Position numbers and translations under genes: made by a program
The notes under the pieces: model-generated
What the model was told of the DNA's origin: nothing
The model's database searches: none
What the model saw: the letters and a program-made list of their open reading frames with translations, nothing else
Part shown: positions 44,673 to 53,480 of the stretch, one piece after another
Numbering within the stretch: position 1 is the first letter of the stretch
How the letters are laid out: each line of letters starts with the position of its first letter
NCBI GenBank assembly: GCA_038206765.1
Contig: JBBRAM010000018.1
Span: 1 to 64,000 of the forward strand
From: UKL13-2 sp038206765
GTDB lineage: Bacteria > Pseudomonadota > Gammaproteobacteria > Burkholderiales > Usitatibacteraceae
Direction: 5' to 3'
DNA: 64,000 nt

Positions 44673-45329
44673 ATGTTTAAAAAATTCATTTATGTTTTTA
44701 GTATTTTGATTTTATTATGTGCGTGCGCTCATACCAAGTACTCGAAACCTGTCGATATGAAAGTCGAGTGGAAAGAGTTCTCAACGATCGTCAACGACAA
44801 ACGGATTTCCTTCCAATTCCCTGTTAACAAAAGTGACCTTACGAATTTCTCGTTTCAGCCGAACCCGGTTCCTGACAAGTACGATAAGTTTTTTCGCATC
44901 ATTTGACAGCAAGTTGGCCTTTCAGTTGGCGTTATCAATGTCCATACTGATTACAATATTTCAATGGCCGTTGTGCCAAATGAATCTAACGAGGTAATGC
45001 TAGCGAAGTCTGCATCAGAACTTTCTGCTGCTTTTGAACAACAGCGAAAAATTAAAATGGCAAACCCCAACGTGTCATTTTTTTGGGTTGTTACTGATCA
45101 ACGTGTCGTAAATTTTGGTGGAACCGAGTGGGTAGCAATTAGACGGGTTGACGATGAGGCTCGCGATCAAGCTGCAACTGACAATTACTACACGCGCTTC
45201 GATGCCTCGCATTTAATTTCTTTTGGCATCCGATTTGGGCAAGGAACGGCGCGGGATCCCGTAGCTATTGCTGAGCTTAGGAAACAGAGCGAGCAAGTAT
45301 TGGCATCAATAAAAATTTCTCCTATTTAG
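44673..45329 (+). pseudogene. Lipoprotein gene with one in-frame TGA
   Basis: A signal peptide with lipobox (FSILILLCACAH) opens a frame that reads to TGA at 44904-44906 and continues in the same frame, with no shift, to TAG at 45327-45329. The joined product would be about 218 residues. The two halves, a beta-rich first part (VEWKEFSTIVND) and a second part with FFWVVTDQRVVNFGGTEWVAIRR, look like one protein. I do not recognise the family. A GTG at 44661 could start it four codons earlier. It interrupts the usual ftsZ-lpxC order. The internal stop could be a real nonsense change, a sequence error, or the boundary of two genes; the lack of a ribosome site before ATG 44964 argues against the last. 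Confidence 0.65.
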
Positions 45330-45381
45330 GTTTAGTGTTGGAAACGCCTAACCTAAGCGATGTTTACTGCATGGTCCAAGC

Positions 45382-45411
45382 TTGAAGCTGCTAAAATGGT
45401 CACAATATAGT
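45382..45411 (+). promoter_or_regulatory. Probable lpxC promoter
   Basis: TTGAAG (45382-45387), 18 bases, then TATAGT (45406-45411) fits sigma-70 spacing. It would give an mRNA leader of about 78 bases before lpxC. The leader holds a small GC hairpin (GCTGCT/AGCAGC near 45463-45476) close to the start codon. Confidence 0.5.
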
Positions 45412-45495
45412 CATTATTGCTTTAAGTCTTTCGCATAAAGACAAACGTATCAAAGCATAGCGCTGCTCCCAGCAGCACTGGTCACCCCAAATTCC

Positions 45496-46416
45496 ATGAT
45501 CAAACAACGCACCCTAAAAAATAAAGTTCGCGCCACGGGCGTGGGCGTGCACCTTGGTCATCGGGTGGAGATGATGTTGCGGCCTGCGGCACCCGATACC
45601 GGCATTGTTTTCTGCCGTACTGACATGCCGGGTGCGCCAATGGTGCGTTCCCATGCCTTGAATGTGAACGATACGCGGCTCTCAACCCGGATCGAAAATC
45701 CAGAATCGGGTGCGCGGGTTTCGACCGTAGAGCATTTGATGTCGGCCTTCGCCGGGCTGGGAATTGATAACGCTTACGTCGATTTATCGGCGGAAGAAGT
45801 GCCGATTATGGATGGCAGTGCCGGGCCGTTTGTGTTTTTGCTGCAATCGGCAGGCATTGAGGAACAGGCGAAAGCAAAAAAATTCGTTCGCGTTAAAAAA
45901 ACAATTGAGCTAAAAGATAAGGATCGATTAGTGCGCCTGGAGCCGTTTAATGGTTTCAAATTGAAATTCGCGATTGATTTCGACCATCCCGTGTTTGACG
46001 ATTCCGCATCGGAAATTGAGATCGATTTTGCCAATGTTTCATTTATCAAAGAAGTCGCCCGCGCCCGGACGTTCGGCTTCACTCATGAGGTTGAAGCGAT
46101 GCGCTCGATGGGTTTGGGGCGCGGCGGTTCACTCGATAACGCGATTGTGATTGACGATTTTCGCGTTCTCAATGATGGCGGTTTACGTTTTGACGATGAA
46201 TTTGTTAAACACAAGGCGCTCGATGCCGTCGGCGACTTATATATGCTTGGCCATCCGCTAATTGGCGCGTTTTATGGCGTGAAATCCGGCCATGCCATGA
46301 ACAACCAGCTGGTTCGGGCGCTACTCGCCGACGTATCCGCCTGGGAATTTGTGACCTTTGACAAGCGTGATGCTTTGCCTCGGGCGTTTGGAAATATGTC
46401 GTTGGTGTCGGTTTGA
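45496..46416 (+). CDS. lpxC: UDP-3-O-acyl-N-acetylglucosamine deacetylase LpxC
   Basis: Zinc deacetylase for the committed step of lipid A synthesis, showing the cell makes LPS. KNKVRATGVGVHLGHRVEM at the start, the Glu and zinc His in STVEHLMSAFAGLGIDN, IMDGSAGPFV and later the HKALDAVGDLYMLGHPLIG block with zinc His and Asp are present. At 306 residues it is normal. It begins after its own promoter-like site. Confidence 0.98.
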   Translation: MIKQRTLKNKVRATGVGVHLGHRVEMMLRPAAPDTGIVFCRTDMPGAPMVRSHALNVNDTRLSTRIENPESGARVSTVEHLMSAFAGLGIDNAYVDLSAEEVPIMDGSAGPFVFLLQSAGIEEQAKAKKFVRVKKTIELKDKDRLVRLEPFNGFKLKFAIDFDHPVFDDSASEIEIDFANVSFIKEVARARTFGFTHEVEAMRSMGLGRGGSLDNAIVIDDFRVLNDGGLRFDDEFVKHKALDAVGDLYMLGHPLIGAFYGVKSGHAMNNQLVRALLADVSAWEFVTFDKRDALPRAFGNMSLVSV

Positions 46417-46441
46417 TGTTGGCAAACCAAAGAAAAACGCG

Positions 46442-46624
46442 ATGATCGGTCTTCGTATTCTATTTTTGGTCGCGATGCTGGCCGTTTCGATCACGTTTTT
46501 GGGCTATCTGTTTACCCAAAATCCAAAGCTGCTCCGGCTCACCAAAATCATTCTTAAAGTCACTGCAGGCTTTGTCGTACTGGTTGCTGTTGTTTATATC
46601 CTTGAGCGCTTGTTTTTTCTCTAA
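46442..46624 (+). CDS. Small two-helix membrane protein
   Basis: A 60-residue protein with two hydrophobic segments (about 4-21 and 36-56) joined by a short basic loop (TQNPKLLRLTK). It starts at ATG 46442, 25 bases after lpxC in the same direction, so it is probably co-transcribed. I do not recognise a named family. The frame could open earlier inside lpxC, but the added residues are not plausible. Confidence 0.6.
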   Translation: MIGLRILFLVAMLAVSITFLGYLFTQNPKLLRLTKIILKVTAGFVVLVAVVYILERLFFL

Positions 46625-46671
46625 TTTTTCCCCGAAGTTTTTTCTAAGGCCATGAATTTTTAGTAAACACC

Positions 46672-47226
46672 CTATTTGCTGGGTTTTTTGGAGTTCGTAA
46701 GCGCCCGCTCACGTCGCCCCTGAATCTTCTTTAATGTCTCTTTTAAGGGTGAATCAGAAAGCTGACTAGCCAATTCTGCCATGGCGTCGGCTGGCATAGG
46801 AATATTCGCGATAATGGTTCGCCGAACTGGTTTTGGTTCCACAATGACCCCAAAATACTCGGGTTGCACCAGTAGTTTAATTGCTGTAACCTCTTGTTCC
46901 TGCTTTTGATTTTCCGAAATGTTGCGATTTATTTTGTCTTGCAAATTTTTTTGGAACGCCACCAGCAACCGCGGCATCATCTGTTTCAAACTTGTCGCAA
47001 CGGCCCCGTTGGCCACCGCAATAACCAGCGTCGTTCCCTCCACTGCAGCAATTCGACTTGATTCGCTAAGGTGAATCAAATTCGCGGGGATGGATTCGGC
47101 ATATGTTTTTTGAAGGCGGGAAATCAGTTGAGCCTTGCGCATCATCGGCGCAATACCCTCATCCTCGCTAATTAGTGCTCGCAAAGGTTTAAAGCCGCTT
47201 TTTTGCCTACTGCCAAATGTTTTCAT
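46672..47226 (-). CDS. dciA: DUF721 / DciA family protein
   Basis: A 184-residue protein whose central region (about 30-105) matches the DUF721 domain: a helix, then SRIAAVEGTTLVIAVANGAVATSLKQM. DciA proteins load or activate the replicative helicase in bacteria lacking DnaC. Placement just upstream of secA on the opposite strand is common for this family. The C-terminus is basic and probably unstructured. No strong ribosome site is seen. Confidence 0.82.
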   Translation of the reverse strand: MKTFGSRQKSGFKPLRALISEDEGIAPMMRKAQLISRLQKTYAESIPANLIHLSESSRIAAVEGTTLVIAVANGAVATSLKQMMPRLLVAFQKNLQDKINRNISENQKQEQEVTAIKLLVQPEYFGVIVEPKPVRRTIIANIPMPADAMAELASQLSDSPLKETLKKIQGRRERALTNSKKPSK

Positions 47227-47280
47227 GTGGCTTAGACGGATGCCTGCACTGAGGTCGCATCAAGTTGTAAAGGGTTTGGT

Positions 47281-48243
47281 ATGAACATTATTTTGGTATC
47301 CGATTCATTGGCGAAAAGCCGAATTGTCACGATCTCGCAATCGCAGATTATGATGGCGGTCATGGGCTTCGTCAGCGCGGGCTTTATGTTAGCACTTGGC
47401 ACCTATTGGGTGACCATGAAATACGCGGTGGATATCCAAAACCCGTTTATCCAGAGCCTGATTTCTACGCTCACCCAACAGCAAACCGCTGAAGCTGAAA
47501 AAGACATGCGAGAGCAGTTAAGCTCGCTGGCAGTCAAGTTGGGCGAATTGCAAGCGCGCTTAATGCGCTTGGATGCCTTTGGCGAGCGGCTCGGCAAAGC
47601 GGCGGGTGTTAAATCCAACGAATTCCGCTTTTCCGAAACGCCTGGACAGGGCGGACCGATGCCGTCAGAAGCGCTTTCTGGCCAAATTTCTAAGCGTGAT
47701 TTTGAGATTCGTTTAAGCGAAATTTCCCGCGCCTTAGACGACCGTGCCGATAAGCTTGGTGTGCTTGATTCGGTATTGATGGATGGCCGCTTGGCCGCCA
47801 AAGCGATCCCCACAACGATGCCAGTCGAGACGGGATATTATTCCTCCAATTTTGGCTACCGGATTGATCCGTTCAATGGCCGCAGCACCTTCCATACCGG
47901 AATTGATTTTACCGCCGCACCGGGTTCGCCCATTTTGGCCGCTGCTGGTGGGGTTGTTGCCGCTGCTGAGTGGCACAACGAATACGGCAATATGATTGAT
48001 GTGAACCACGACAATGGCCTCACAACCCGCTACGCCCACCTTTCTAAAATGCGCGTCAAGCAAGGCGATATTGTCCTCAAAGGCCAGTTAATCGGCGATT
48101 TGGGCTCGACTGGCCGTGCCACCGGCCCGCATTTGCATTTTGAAGTCCGCGAAAACAGCGTGCCGCTCAACCCAAACCGCTTCCTCAATTTTGCCCGCGC
48201 CCAGCAGCCTGCTCAGGCTACTAAAACCGCTGCCGCCCCGTAG
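47281..48243 (+). CDS. M23 family metallopeptidase, membrane-anchored
   Basis: A 320-residue peptidoglycan hydrolase or hydrolase activator. A membrane anchor spans about 22-46. A coiled coil covers about 65-105. The C-terminal LytM/M23 domain has SSNFGYRIDPFNG, the zinc His and Asp in STFHTGIDF, and HLHFEVREN. All zinc ligands (H, D and H of HxH) are present, so it may be active. Divergent from dciA, and with secA next, as in many betaproteobacteria. Confidence 0.94.
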   Translation: MNIILVSDSLAKSRIVTISQSQIMMAVMGFVSAGFMLALGTYWVTMKYAVDIQNPFIQSLISTLTQQQTAEAEKDMREQLSSLAVKLGELQARLMRLDAFGERLGKAAGVKSNEFRFSETPGQGGPMPSEALSGQISKRDFEIRLSEISRALDDRADKLGVLDSVLMDGRLAAKAIPTTMPVETGYYSSNFGYRIDPFNGRSTFHTGIDFTAAPGSPILAAAGGVVAAAEWHNEYGNMIDVNHDNGLTTRYAHLSKMRVKQGDIVLKGQLIGDLGSTGRATGPHLHFEVRENSVPLNPNRFLNFARAQQPAQATKTAAAP

Positions 48244-48295
48244 TTCCCCTGCATATTTCGCCGAGCAACCGCCTTTTCGGCAGTGCTGCTCGCCT

Positions 48296-48330
48296 GCGTT
48301 TGCCTAAAACGCCCCCACACCAGCAACATG
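48296..48330. repeat. Dispersed repeat, copy D (degenerate)
   Basis: GCGTTT (48296-48301) and AAACGC (48307-48312) form a small hairpin around GCCTA, followed by CCCCCACACCAGC. It resembles the core of copies A to C. Just upstream, GAGCA and TGCTC (about 48263-48291) enclose a second small hairpin. It lies in the 294-base gap between the M23 gene and secA, which is otherwise AT-rich with no gene. Confidence 0.4.
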
Positions 48331-48537
48331 CCTTGCGATTGCGGGGGCGATTGATCGGTAACTTCCGATGGAAATTCAGGCACACTGCACACACTTTAAT
48401 TTTTAGATTCAATTCCGATTTATTTTCGACTAATTTTCCAATCCCCCAACAATAAAACGACAACTTTTCGACTATTTTTGAGTTCTAGATGATGTCCAAA
48501 AGTTCGCTGTTGACCAACCTCCGATTGAAAGCACCTC

Positions 48538-51291
48538 ATGTTTGAAGCCTTTTTAAAATCCATTTTCGGTAGCCGTAATGAGCGCTTGTTAAAACAATAT
48601 CGCAAGCGTGTCATTGCGATCAACGCCCTTGAGCCCGCAATGGCGGCGTTGAGCGATGAACAACTTCGCGCCAAGACCGATGAATTTAAAGAACGTCACG
48701 CTAAGGGCGAGACCCTCGATGCTCTCCTGCCCGAAGCCTTTGCCACCGTGCGCGAAGCTGGCAAACGCTCTCTCGGCATGCGCCATTTTGATGTGCAAAT
48801 GATTGGCGGCATGGTCCTGAACGACGGCAAAATAGCCGAGATGCGCACCGGAGAGGGCAAAACCTTGATGGCAACGCTGCCATCCTACTTGAACGCCATC
48901 AGCGGCAAGGGTGTGCATGTGGTAACCGTCAACGATTACCTTGCTAAACGCGATTCGGAATGGATGGGCAAGCTGCACAGTTTCTTGGGCCTAACGGTTG
49001 GCTGCAATCTTTCACAAATGCAGCATGATGAAAAGCAAAAAGCGTTCGCTGCCGATATCACATACGGCACCAACAATGAATTCGGTTTCGACTATCTGCG
49101 CGACAACATGGTCACCAATGCTGGCGAGCGCGTCATGCGCGGCTTGAATTTTGGCATTATTGATGAGGTCGATTCGATCCTGATTGACGAAGCCCGCACG
49201 CCGCTTATCATCTCAGGCCAAGCAGAAGATTCAGCGGCGATGTACGTCAGCATTAACAAACTCATCCCCACCTTAAAGCCGCAAGAAACCGAAGAAGGCG
49301 AAGGCGACTTTTGGGTCGATTTAAAACAACATCAAGTCACGCTATCCGAAACCGGCCATGAAAACGCCGAGCGTTTGATGGTGGAGCACGGTCTGCTGCC
49401 CGATGGCGCATCGCTTTACGATCCCGCCAACATCATGCTCATGCATCACCTCTATGCCGCCGTGCGCGCGAACGCGCTCTACCATCGCGATCAGCATTAT
49501 GTGGTGCAAGGTGGCGAAGTGGTGATTGTTGATGAATTCACCGGCCGTATGATGACTGGCCGCCGCTGGTCGGAAGGTCTGCATCAAGCGGTCGAGGCGA
49601 AAGAGGGCGTGAAGATTCAGAATGAATCGCAAACCCTGGCCTCAATCACGTTCCAAAATTATTTCCGCCTGTATTCAAAACTCTCAGGCATGACTGGCAC
49701 GGCGGACACCGAAGCGTTTGAATTCCAGTCGATTTACAACTTAGAAACAGTCATTATTCCGCCGAACAAGCCGATGGTGCGTAAAGATACCAACGATCTC
49801 ATTTACATCACGGCGAAAGAAAAACACCATGCGCTGGTGATGGACATTCAAGATTGCTACGAGCGCGGCCAGCCCGTATTGCTGGGCACGACCTCGATTG
49901 AAAATTCAGAACTATTGTCCGAGTTATTGATGAAGGAAAAGCTCCCGCACCAAGTGCTCAACGCGAAGCAGCATGCGCGTGAAGCCGATATCGTGGCCCA
50001 GGCAGGCTCACCCAAAGCAATTACAATTGCCACCAATATGGCCGGCCGTGGCACCGACATCGTGCTTGGCGGCAACCCCGAGGCCAGCATTCATGCGGTT
50101 GAAGCCGATGAAGCATTGAGCGCAACAGAAAAAGAAGCAAAGATCGCCGAGATCAAAACCAATTGGCAAAAAGTTCACGATGAAGTTGTAGCCACCGGTG
50201 GGCTACATATTGTCGGCTCCGAGCGCCATGAATCGCGCCGCATTGATAACCAGTTACGTGGCCGCGCCGGTCGTCAGGGCGATCCTGGATCATCGCGTTT
50301 TTATCTGTCGTTCGAAGATCCTTTGTTGAAGATTTTTGCCGGTGATCGCTTGAAAGCGATCATGGCACGACTCAAGATCCCCGAAGGCGAAGCCATCGAG
50401 GCCAGCATCGTTTCACGCTCGATCGAAGGTGCGCAGCGCAAGGTGGAGGCGCGCAACTTTGATATCCGCAAACAATTGCTCGAATACGATGACGTCGCCA
50501 ACGACCAGCGTAAAGTGATTTACACCCAACGCAATGAATTGCTCGACGCGCAAGATATCTCCGAGACCACCGCCGCCATGCGCGGTGATGTCCTACGCGA
50601 GACCGTGCAGCAATATGTGCCCGCCGAAACAGTGGAAGAGCAATGGGACATCGATGGCCTGAAACGCGCTCTGGGCGCGGACTTTAACATGGTTGCCCCG
50701 ATTGATGATTGGGTTAAAAATGATGCGGAACTCGATAGCGAAAAAATAGCCGAGCGCATTATTGCGCAGGCCGATGCCGACTATAAAGCCAAGTTTGCCA
50801 ATGTTGACCAGCCGCTGTTACACCAATACGAACGCGCCGTAATGTTGCAGGCGATTGATTCGCATTGGCGCGAGCATTTGTCCTCACTCGATTATTTGCG
50901 CCAGGGCATTCATTTGCGCGGCTATGCGCAGAAGCAGCCGAAGCAAGAATATAAACGTGAAGCGTTCGAATTATTCAGCGGCATGTTGGACGGTATCAAA
51001 CGCCAAGTGACGCAGATTCTGGTCAACGTCCGCGTTGAGACCCAAGAGCAAGTCGAAGCCGCCGAAGCCGCTGCCGAAGCCGCATTAGCCGCCCAAGCCA
51101 AGAATGTGCAATACACCCATGCGGAATTTAATGAGGCTGAAGCGGGTGGTGAAGCTGCTATCGAGGCCAGTGCTGCCCCGCAAGCTACTCCCGAGCCATT
51201 TGTCCGCGAAGGTGTAAAGATCGGTCGGAATGATCCTTGCTGGTGTGGGAGTGGGAAGAAGTATAAGCAGTGTCATGGGAAGTTGTCGTAA
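48538..51291 (+). CDS. secA: Preprotein translocase ATPase SecA
   Basis: Motor that drives unfolded preproteins through SecYEG. NBD1 has MRTGEGKTLMATLP (Walker A) and the IIDEVDSILIDEARTPLIIS region. NBD2 contains TNMAGRGTDIVLGG and the QLRGRAGRQGDPGSSRF block. The C-terminus carries the zinc-binding SEC-C motif with three Cys and one His (CWCGSGKKYKQCHG), used for SecB and lipid contact. 917 residues. An Ala/Glu-rich linker precedes the zinc motif. Confidence 0.98.
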   Translation: MFEAFLKSIFGSRNERLLKQYRKRVIAINALEPAMAALSDEQLRAKTDEFKERHAKGETLDALLPEAFATVREAGKRSLGMRHFDVQMIGGMVLNDGKIAEMRTGEGKTLMATLPSYLNAISGKGVHVVTVNDYLAKRDSEWMGKLHSFLGLTVGCNLSQMQHDEKQKAFAADITYGTNNEFGFDYLRDNMVTNAGERVMRGLNFGIIDEVDSILIDEARTPLIISGQAEDSAAMYVSINKLIPTLKPQETEEGEGDFWVDLKQHQVTLSETGHENAERLMVEHGLLPDGASLYDPANIMLMHHLYAAVRANALYHRDQHYVVQGGEVVIVDEFTGRMMTGRRWSEGLHQAVEAKEGVKIQNESQTLASITFQNYFRLYSKLSGMTGTADTEAFEFQSIYNLETVIIPPNKPMVRKDTNDLIYITAKEKHHALVMDIQDCYERGQPVLLGTTSIENSELLSELLMKEKLPHQVLNAKQHAREADIVAQAGSPKAITIATNMAGRGTDIVLGGNPEASIHAVEADEALSATEKEAKIAEIKTNWQKVHDEVVATGGLHIVGSERHESRRIDNQLRGRAGRQGDPGSSRFYLSFEDPLLKIFAGDRLKAIMARLKIPEGEAIEASIVSRSIEGAQRKVEARNFDIRKQLLEYDDVANDQRKVIYTQRNELLDAQDISETTAAMRGDVLRETVQQYVPAETVEEQWDIDGLKRALGADFNMVAPIDDWVKNDAELDSEKIAERIIAQADADYKAKFANVDQPLLHQYERAVMLQAIDSHWREHLSSLDYLRQGIHLRGYAQKQPKQEYKREAFELFSGMLDGIKRQVTQILVNVRVETQEQVEAAEAAAEAALAAQAKNVQYTHAEFNEAEAGGEAAIEASAAPQATPEPFVREGVKIGRNDPCWCGSGKKYKQCHGKLS

Positions 51292-51332
51292 GCCGGATAG
51301 GCCTGATTCGCGCAACTCAATTCGCGTCCGCG

Positions 51333-51364
51333 ATGCTCGCCGCGTAGTTGGCAAAGGCGAGCAT
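51333..51364. other. Hairpin downstream of secA
   Basis: ATGCTCGCC (51333-51341) and GGCGAGCAT (51356-51364) form a perfect 9-bp stem with a 14-base loop about 40 bases after secA. No T-run follows. The remaining gap to 51616 (325 bases in all) has short open frames on both strands but none with a recognisable product. Confidence 0.55.
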
Positions 51365-51616
51365 ACGGCTGCGCATTTCGAACGCGACCTGAGCTGCTCG
51401 CCACGCTTTCCAATAGCGTGCTAAATGGGAATTAGTTGAAATCGCAGTTAGGCACTTCCCCCAGTAAAAGGGATATTGATGGGGATTTCCGGCGGCGCTG
51501 TGATCTATTACTCGTATCGGTCCGATAAGTTTTGTTTGCCCAGTTAAGCAAAACAGTGAATCATGAGCGTTCCTGCGGTTATGCCTAAAAATGAAATCAC
51601 GATGGGGTAGTGGAAA

Positions 51617-52240
51617 ATGTTTGATACGTTTAAAGCTGCGTTTCAGCCTGACTAAGAAGTGACCACTAACCGGGCGACAACATCGTTAGTAGGTGCTGCG
51701 AGGGATAAACTTCAAACGTTGCTCACACTATTTGGTGGTCAGTCGTTCAACAACGGTATTTATCGCATCATTGCGTTAGATAACGTTTCTTATTGGAATG
51801 ACTTAGTTGCAGCCCCATTCCCTGTTCTTTCTGGGCGGATAAATTGTTTCGCGGTCGACTGGATGGGCCGTGTATTTGCGATTGATTCCGCAAGCTTGGT
51901 AGACAGAAGTCCTAGCGTCGTTATGCTCGAACCGGGAACTGGGGAAGCATTGGCGATACCTTGCAATATTGCGAGCTTCCACGAAAGTGAACTCATTCAG
52001 TACCGCGAAGAGGCATTAGCTGAAAGTTTCTTTCAGCAGTGGATTCGCAGCGGCGGTCAGTCGCCGGGCTTTTCACAATGCATTGGATATAAAAAGCCTT
52101 TGCTTCTTGGTGGACATGACACGATCGACAATTTGGTTGTTTCGGATTTAGATGTTTACTGGACTATTTCTTCCCAATTGATTCAAAAAATAAAAGGAGT
52201 CGCACCGGGGACATTAATTAATAGGGCCAGCATTGCGTAA
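51617..52240 (+). pseudogene. Tdi1-type T6SS immunity-like gene (DUF1851) with early in-frame TAA
   Basis: From GTG 51659 the frame encodes 193 residues matching the DUF1851/Tdi1 immunity family: FNNGIYRI, GRINCFAVDWMGRVFAID, VVMLEPGTGEALAIP, QCIGYKKPLLLGGHDTIDN and DVYWTIS. Upstream in the same frame ATG 51617 gives MFDTFKAAFQPD, a typical family beginning, followed by TAA at 51653-51655. So the native start seems cut off by one stop codon. GTG 51659, four bases past the TAA, could rescue translation and give a nearly full product. No cognate toxin gene is seen. The family also includes proteins with no link to type VI secretion. Confidence 0.75.
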
Positions 52241-52356
52241 CGATTTGAATGCCTAGCATCGAATTAAATTGTCGCGCAGAATAACCGGCGGGAATGGCGT
52301 TGTATGTTTTGACGATCTGAAACCGCTTTAAGCCCTATCGCCCGCTAACGACGCTC

Positions 52357-52791
52357 TCAAGCAATTTTCGCTTCGCAAGTTAAGCCATCGACCGACGCTG
52401 CAACCCGAATCATGTCCTTCAACACCTTCAAATCAACATCCGTCAATCGCTTGATATAAAGGCAACCCTTGCCCACTTTGTGCTTCCCGAGCTTCGCCAA
52501 ATGCGATTCAAATTTCGGATTACCAGCGCCGATATAAAGCACCGTATTGGCCTTGCGCGGGGAGAATCCGATGATCATCCAATCTAGTTCTCGACCACTT
52601 GCATATTTGAGTTTTTGCGAGCCGAATCCGACGATAGCGGTGCCCCACATTTTGGCCTCGGCCTTAGTCGCGGCAGCCATCAATTTCACAATTTCTCGTG
52701 CGTCCTCGCGCTGTCCTTCATCGGCTACAGATTCGATGAATTGTTCGACGCTTGCCTCTGTTTTTTTGGTTTTGAGTTCGGCTTTTGGCAT
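52357..52791 (-). CDS. DUF1801 domain protein
   Basis: A 144-residue protein of the DUF1801 (YdhG-like) family with no settled function. SVEQFIESVADEGQREDAREIVKLM, then MWGTAIVGFGSQKLKY and GKGCLYIKRLTDVDLKVLKDMI are characteristic. The first 15 residues are Lys-rich. AGGAGT just upstream supports ATG 52791. It follows the HAD-like gene on the same strand. Confidence 0.88.
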   Translation of the reverse strand: MPKAELKTKKTEASVEQFIESVADEGQREDAREIVKLMAAATKAEAKMWGTAIVGFGSQKLKYASGRELDWMIIGFSPRKANTVLYIGAGNPKFESHLAKLGKHKVGKGCLYIKRLTDVDLKVLKDMIRVAASVDGLTCEAKIA

Positions 52792-52820
52792 GGCTCACTC
52801 CTAAAACATTTTTCCTAAGA

Positions 52821-53129
52821 TCAATCCGGTATAGGCATTTCATCGATTTGCGCCGGATAAAGGTGCTGACAAAGCCTCCATTCGTGCATGGGTTGGTCGT
52901 CAACATAGAAAGTTGGTTTGGGCAAAAAACCATCAAAACAATCGGTAATGCCAAATTCAAGAGCTGTCGATTTGCAATATTCTGCACCACCGGAACTCCA
53001 CAGATAAAGCGTCGTACCTGCCGCCTTCAGCTTGCGAATTTGCGCAATCACAGCGGGCATGGGGATTCGCTTCTGCCCGAAGGAGCGCACGATGGTGTCA
53101 TCAATATCGAAGTAAACAATTCGCTTCAT
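52821..53129 (-). CDS. Small HAD-like hydrolase
   Basis: A 102-residue protein with the HAD phosphatase motif I, YFDIDDTIVRSF, near the N-terminus and motif II-like LYLWSSGG. The late FYVDDQPMHEW may supply motif IV acids. It is short, with no cap domain. ATG 53129 is preferred because AGGAAT lies six bases before it. Substrate unknown. Confidence 0.75.
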   Translation of the reverse strand: MKRIVYFDIDDTIVRSFGQKRIPMPAVIAQIRKLKAAGTTLYLWSSGGAEYCKSTALEFGITDCFDGFLPKPTFYVDDQPMHEWRLCQHLYPAQIDEMPIPD

Positions 53130-53164
53130 TTGCAATTCCTACAGTGAAATGTTGAAGCGATTAC

Positions 53165-53195
53165 TGCCTAAAACGCCGCGCCAGGACTAGAGTTT
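53165..53195. repeat. Dispersed repeat, copy E
   Basis: TGCCTAAAACGCCGCGCCAG followed by GACTAGAGTTT matches the tail of copy A at 4935 closely (CGCCGCGCCAG shared). The 5' hairpin arm is degenerate. It lies in the 87-base gap between the HAD-like gene and the yfhL-type ferredoxin gene. Confidence 0.5.
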
Positions 53196-53216
53196 GAGAG
53201 AATACCATATGATTTT

Positions 53217-53468
53217 CTAAGCTGTCTTCGCAACCGTTAGCCGAATAAACTTCGCGTGCAGTTCATCTTTCGTCTCAGCAAAATCGAGCGGAATGCAATC
53301 AACTGGGCAGACCTCGCGGCATTGCGGGGTATCAAAATGGCCAACGCATTCGGTGCATTTTGAGGCGTTGATTTCATAGATTTCAACACCCTGATAAATA
53401 GCGCCGTTCGGGCACTCGGGCTCGCAGACGTCGCAGTTGATGCATTCATCGGTAATTTTGAGTGCCAC
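53217..53468 (-). CDS. YfhL-type 2[4Fe-4S] ferredoxin
   Basis: An 83-residue bacterial-type ferredoxin of the YfhL group. The first cluster set is C9, C12, C15 and C19 (CINCDVCEPEC), and the second lies in KCTECVGHFDTPQCREVCPVDC, with the long 8-residue insert between Cys residues typical of YfhL. It lies 12 bases after coaD in the same direction, a pairing seen in many proteobacteria. Physiological partner unknown. Confidence 0.94.
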   Translation of the reverse strand: MALKITDECINCDVCEPECPNGAIYQGVEIYEINASKCTECVGHFDTPQCREVCPVDCIPLDFAETKDELHAKFIRLTVAKTA

Positions 53469-53480
53469 GGCTTTACGTCC

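Noticed and set aside
9389..44906. A variant genetic code in which TGA encodes Trp
   Set aside because: Core genes such as ftsE, ftsI, murE and pyrC end with TGA, several in ATGA overlaps with the next gene, and reading through would add senseless tails. TAA and TAG also interrupt the accessory genes.
44904..44964. Two separate genes at 44673-44906 and 44964-45329
   Set aside because: They share one frame with open sequence between them, and no ribosome site precedes ATG 44964, so a single gene with a stop is simpler. Not fully excluded.
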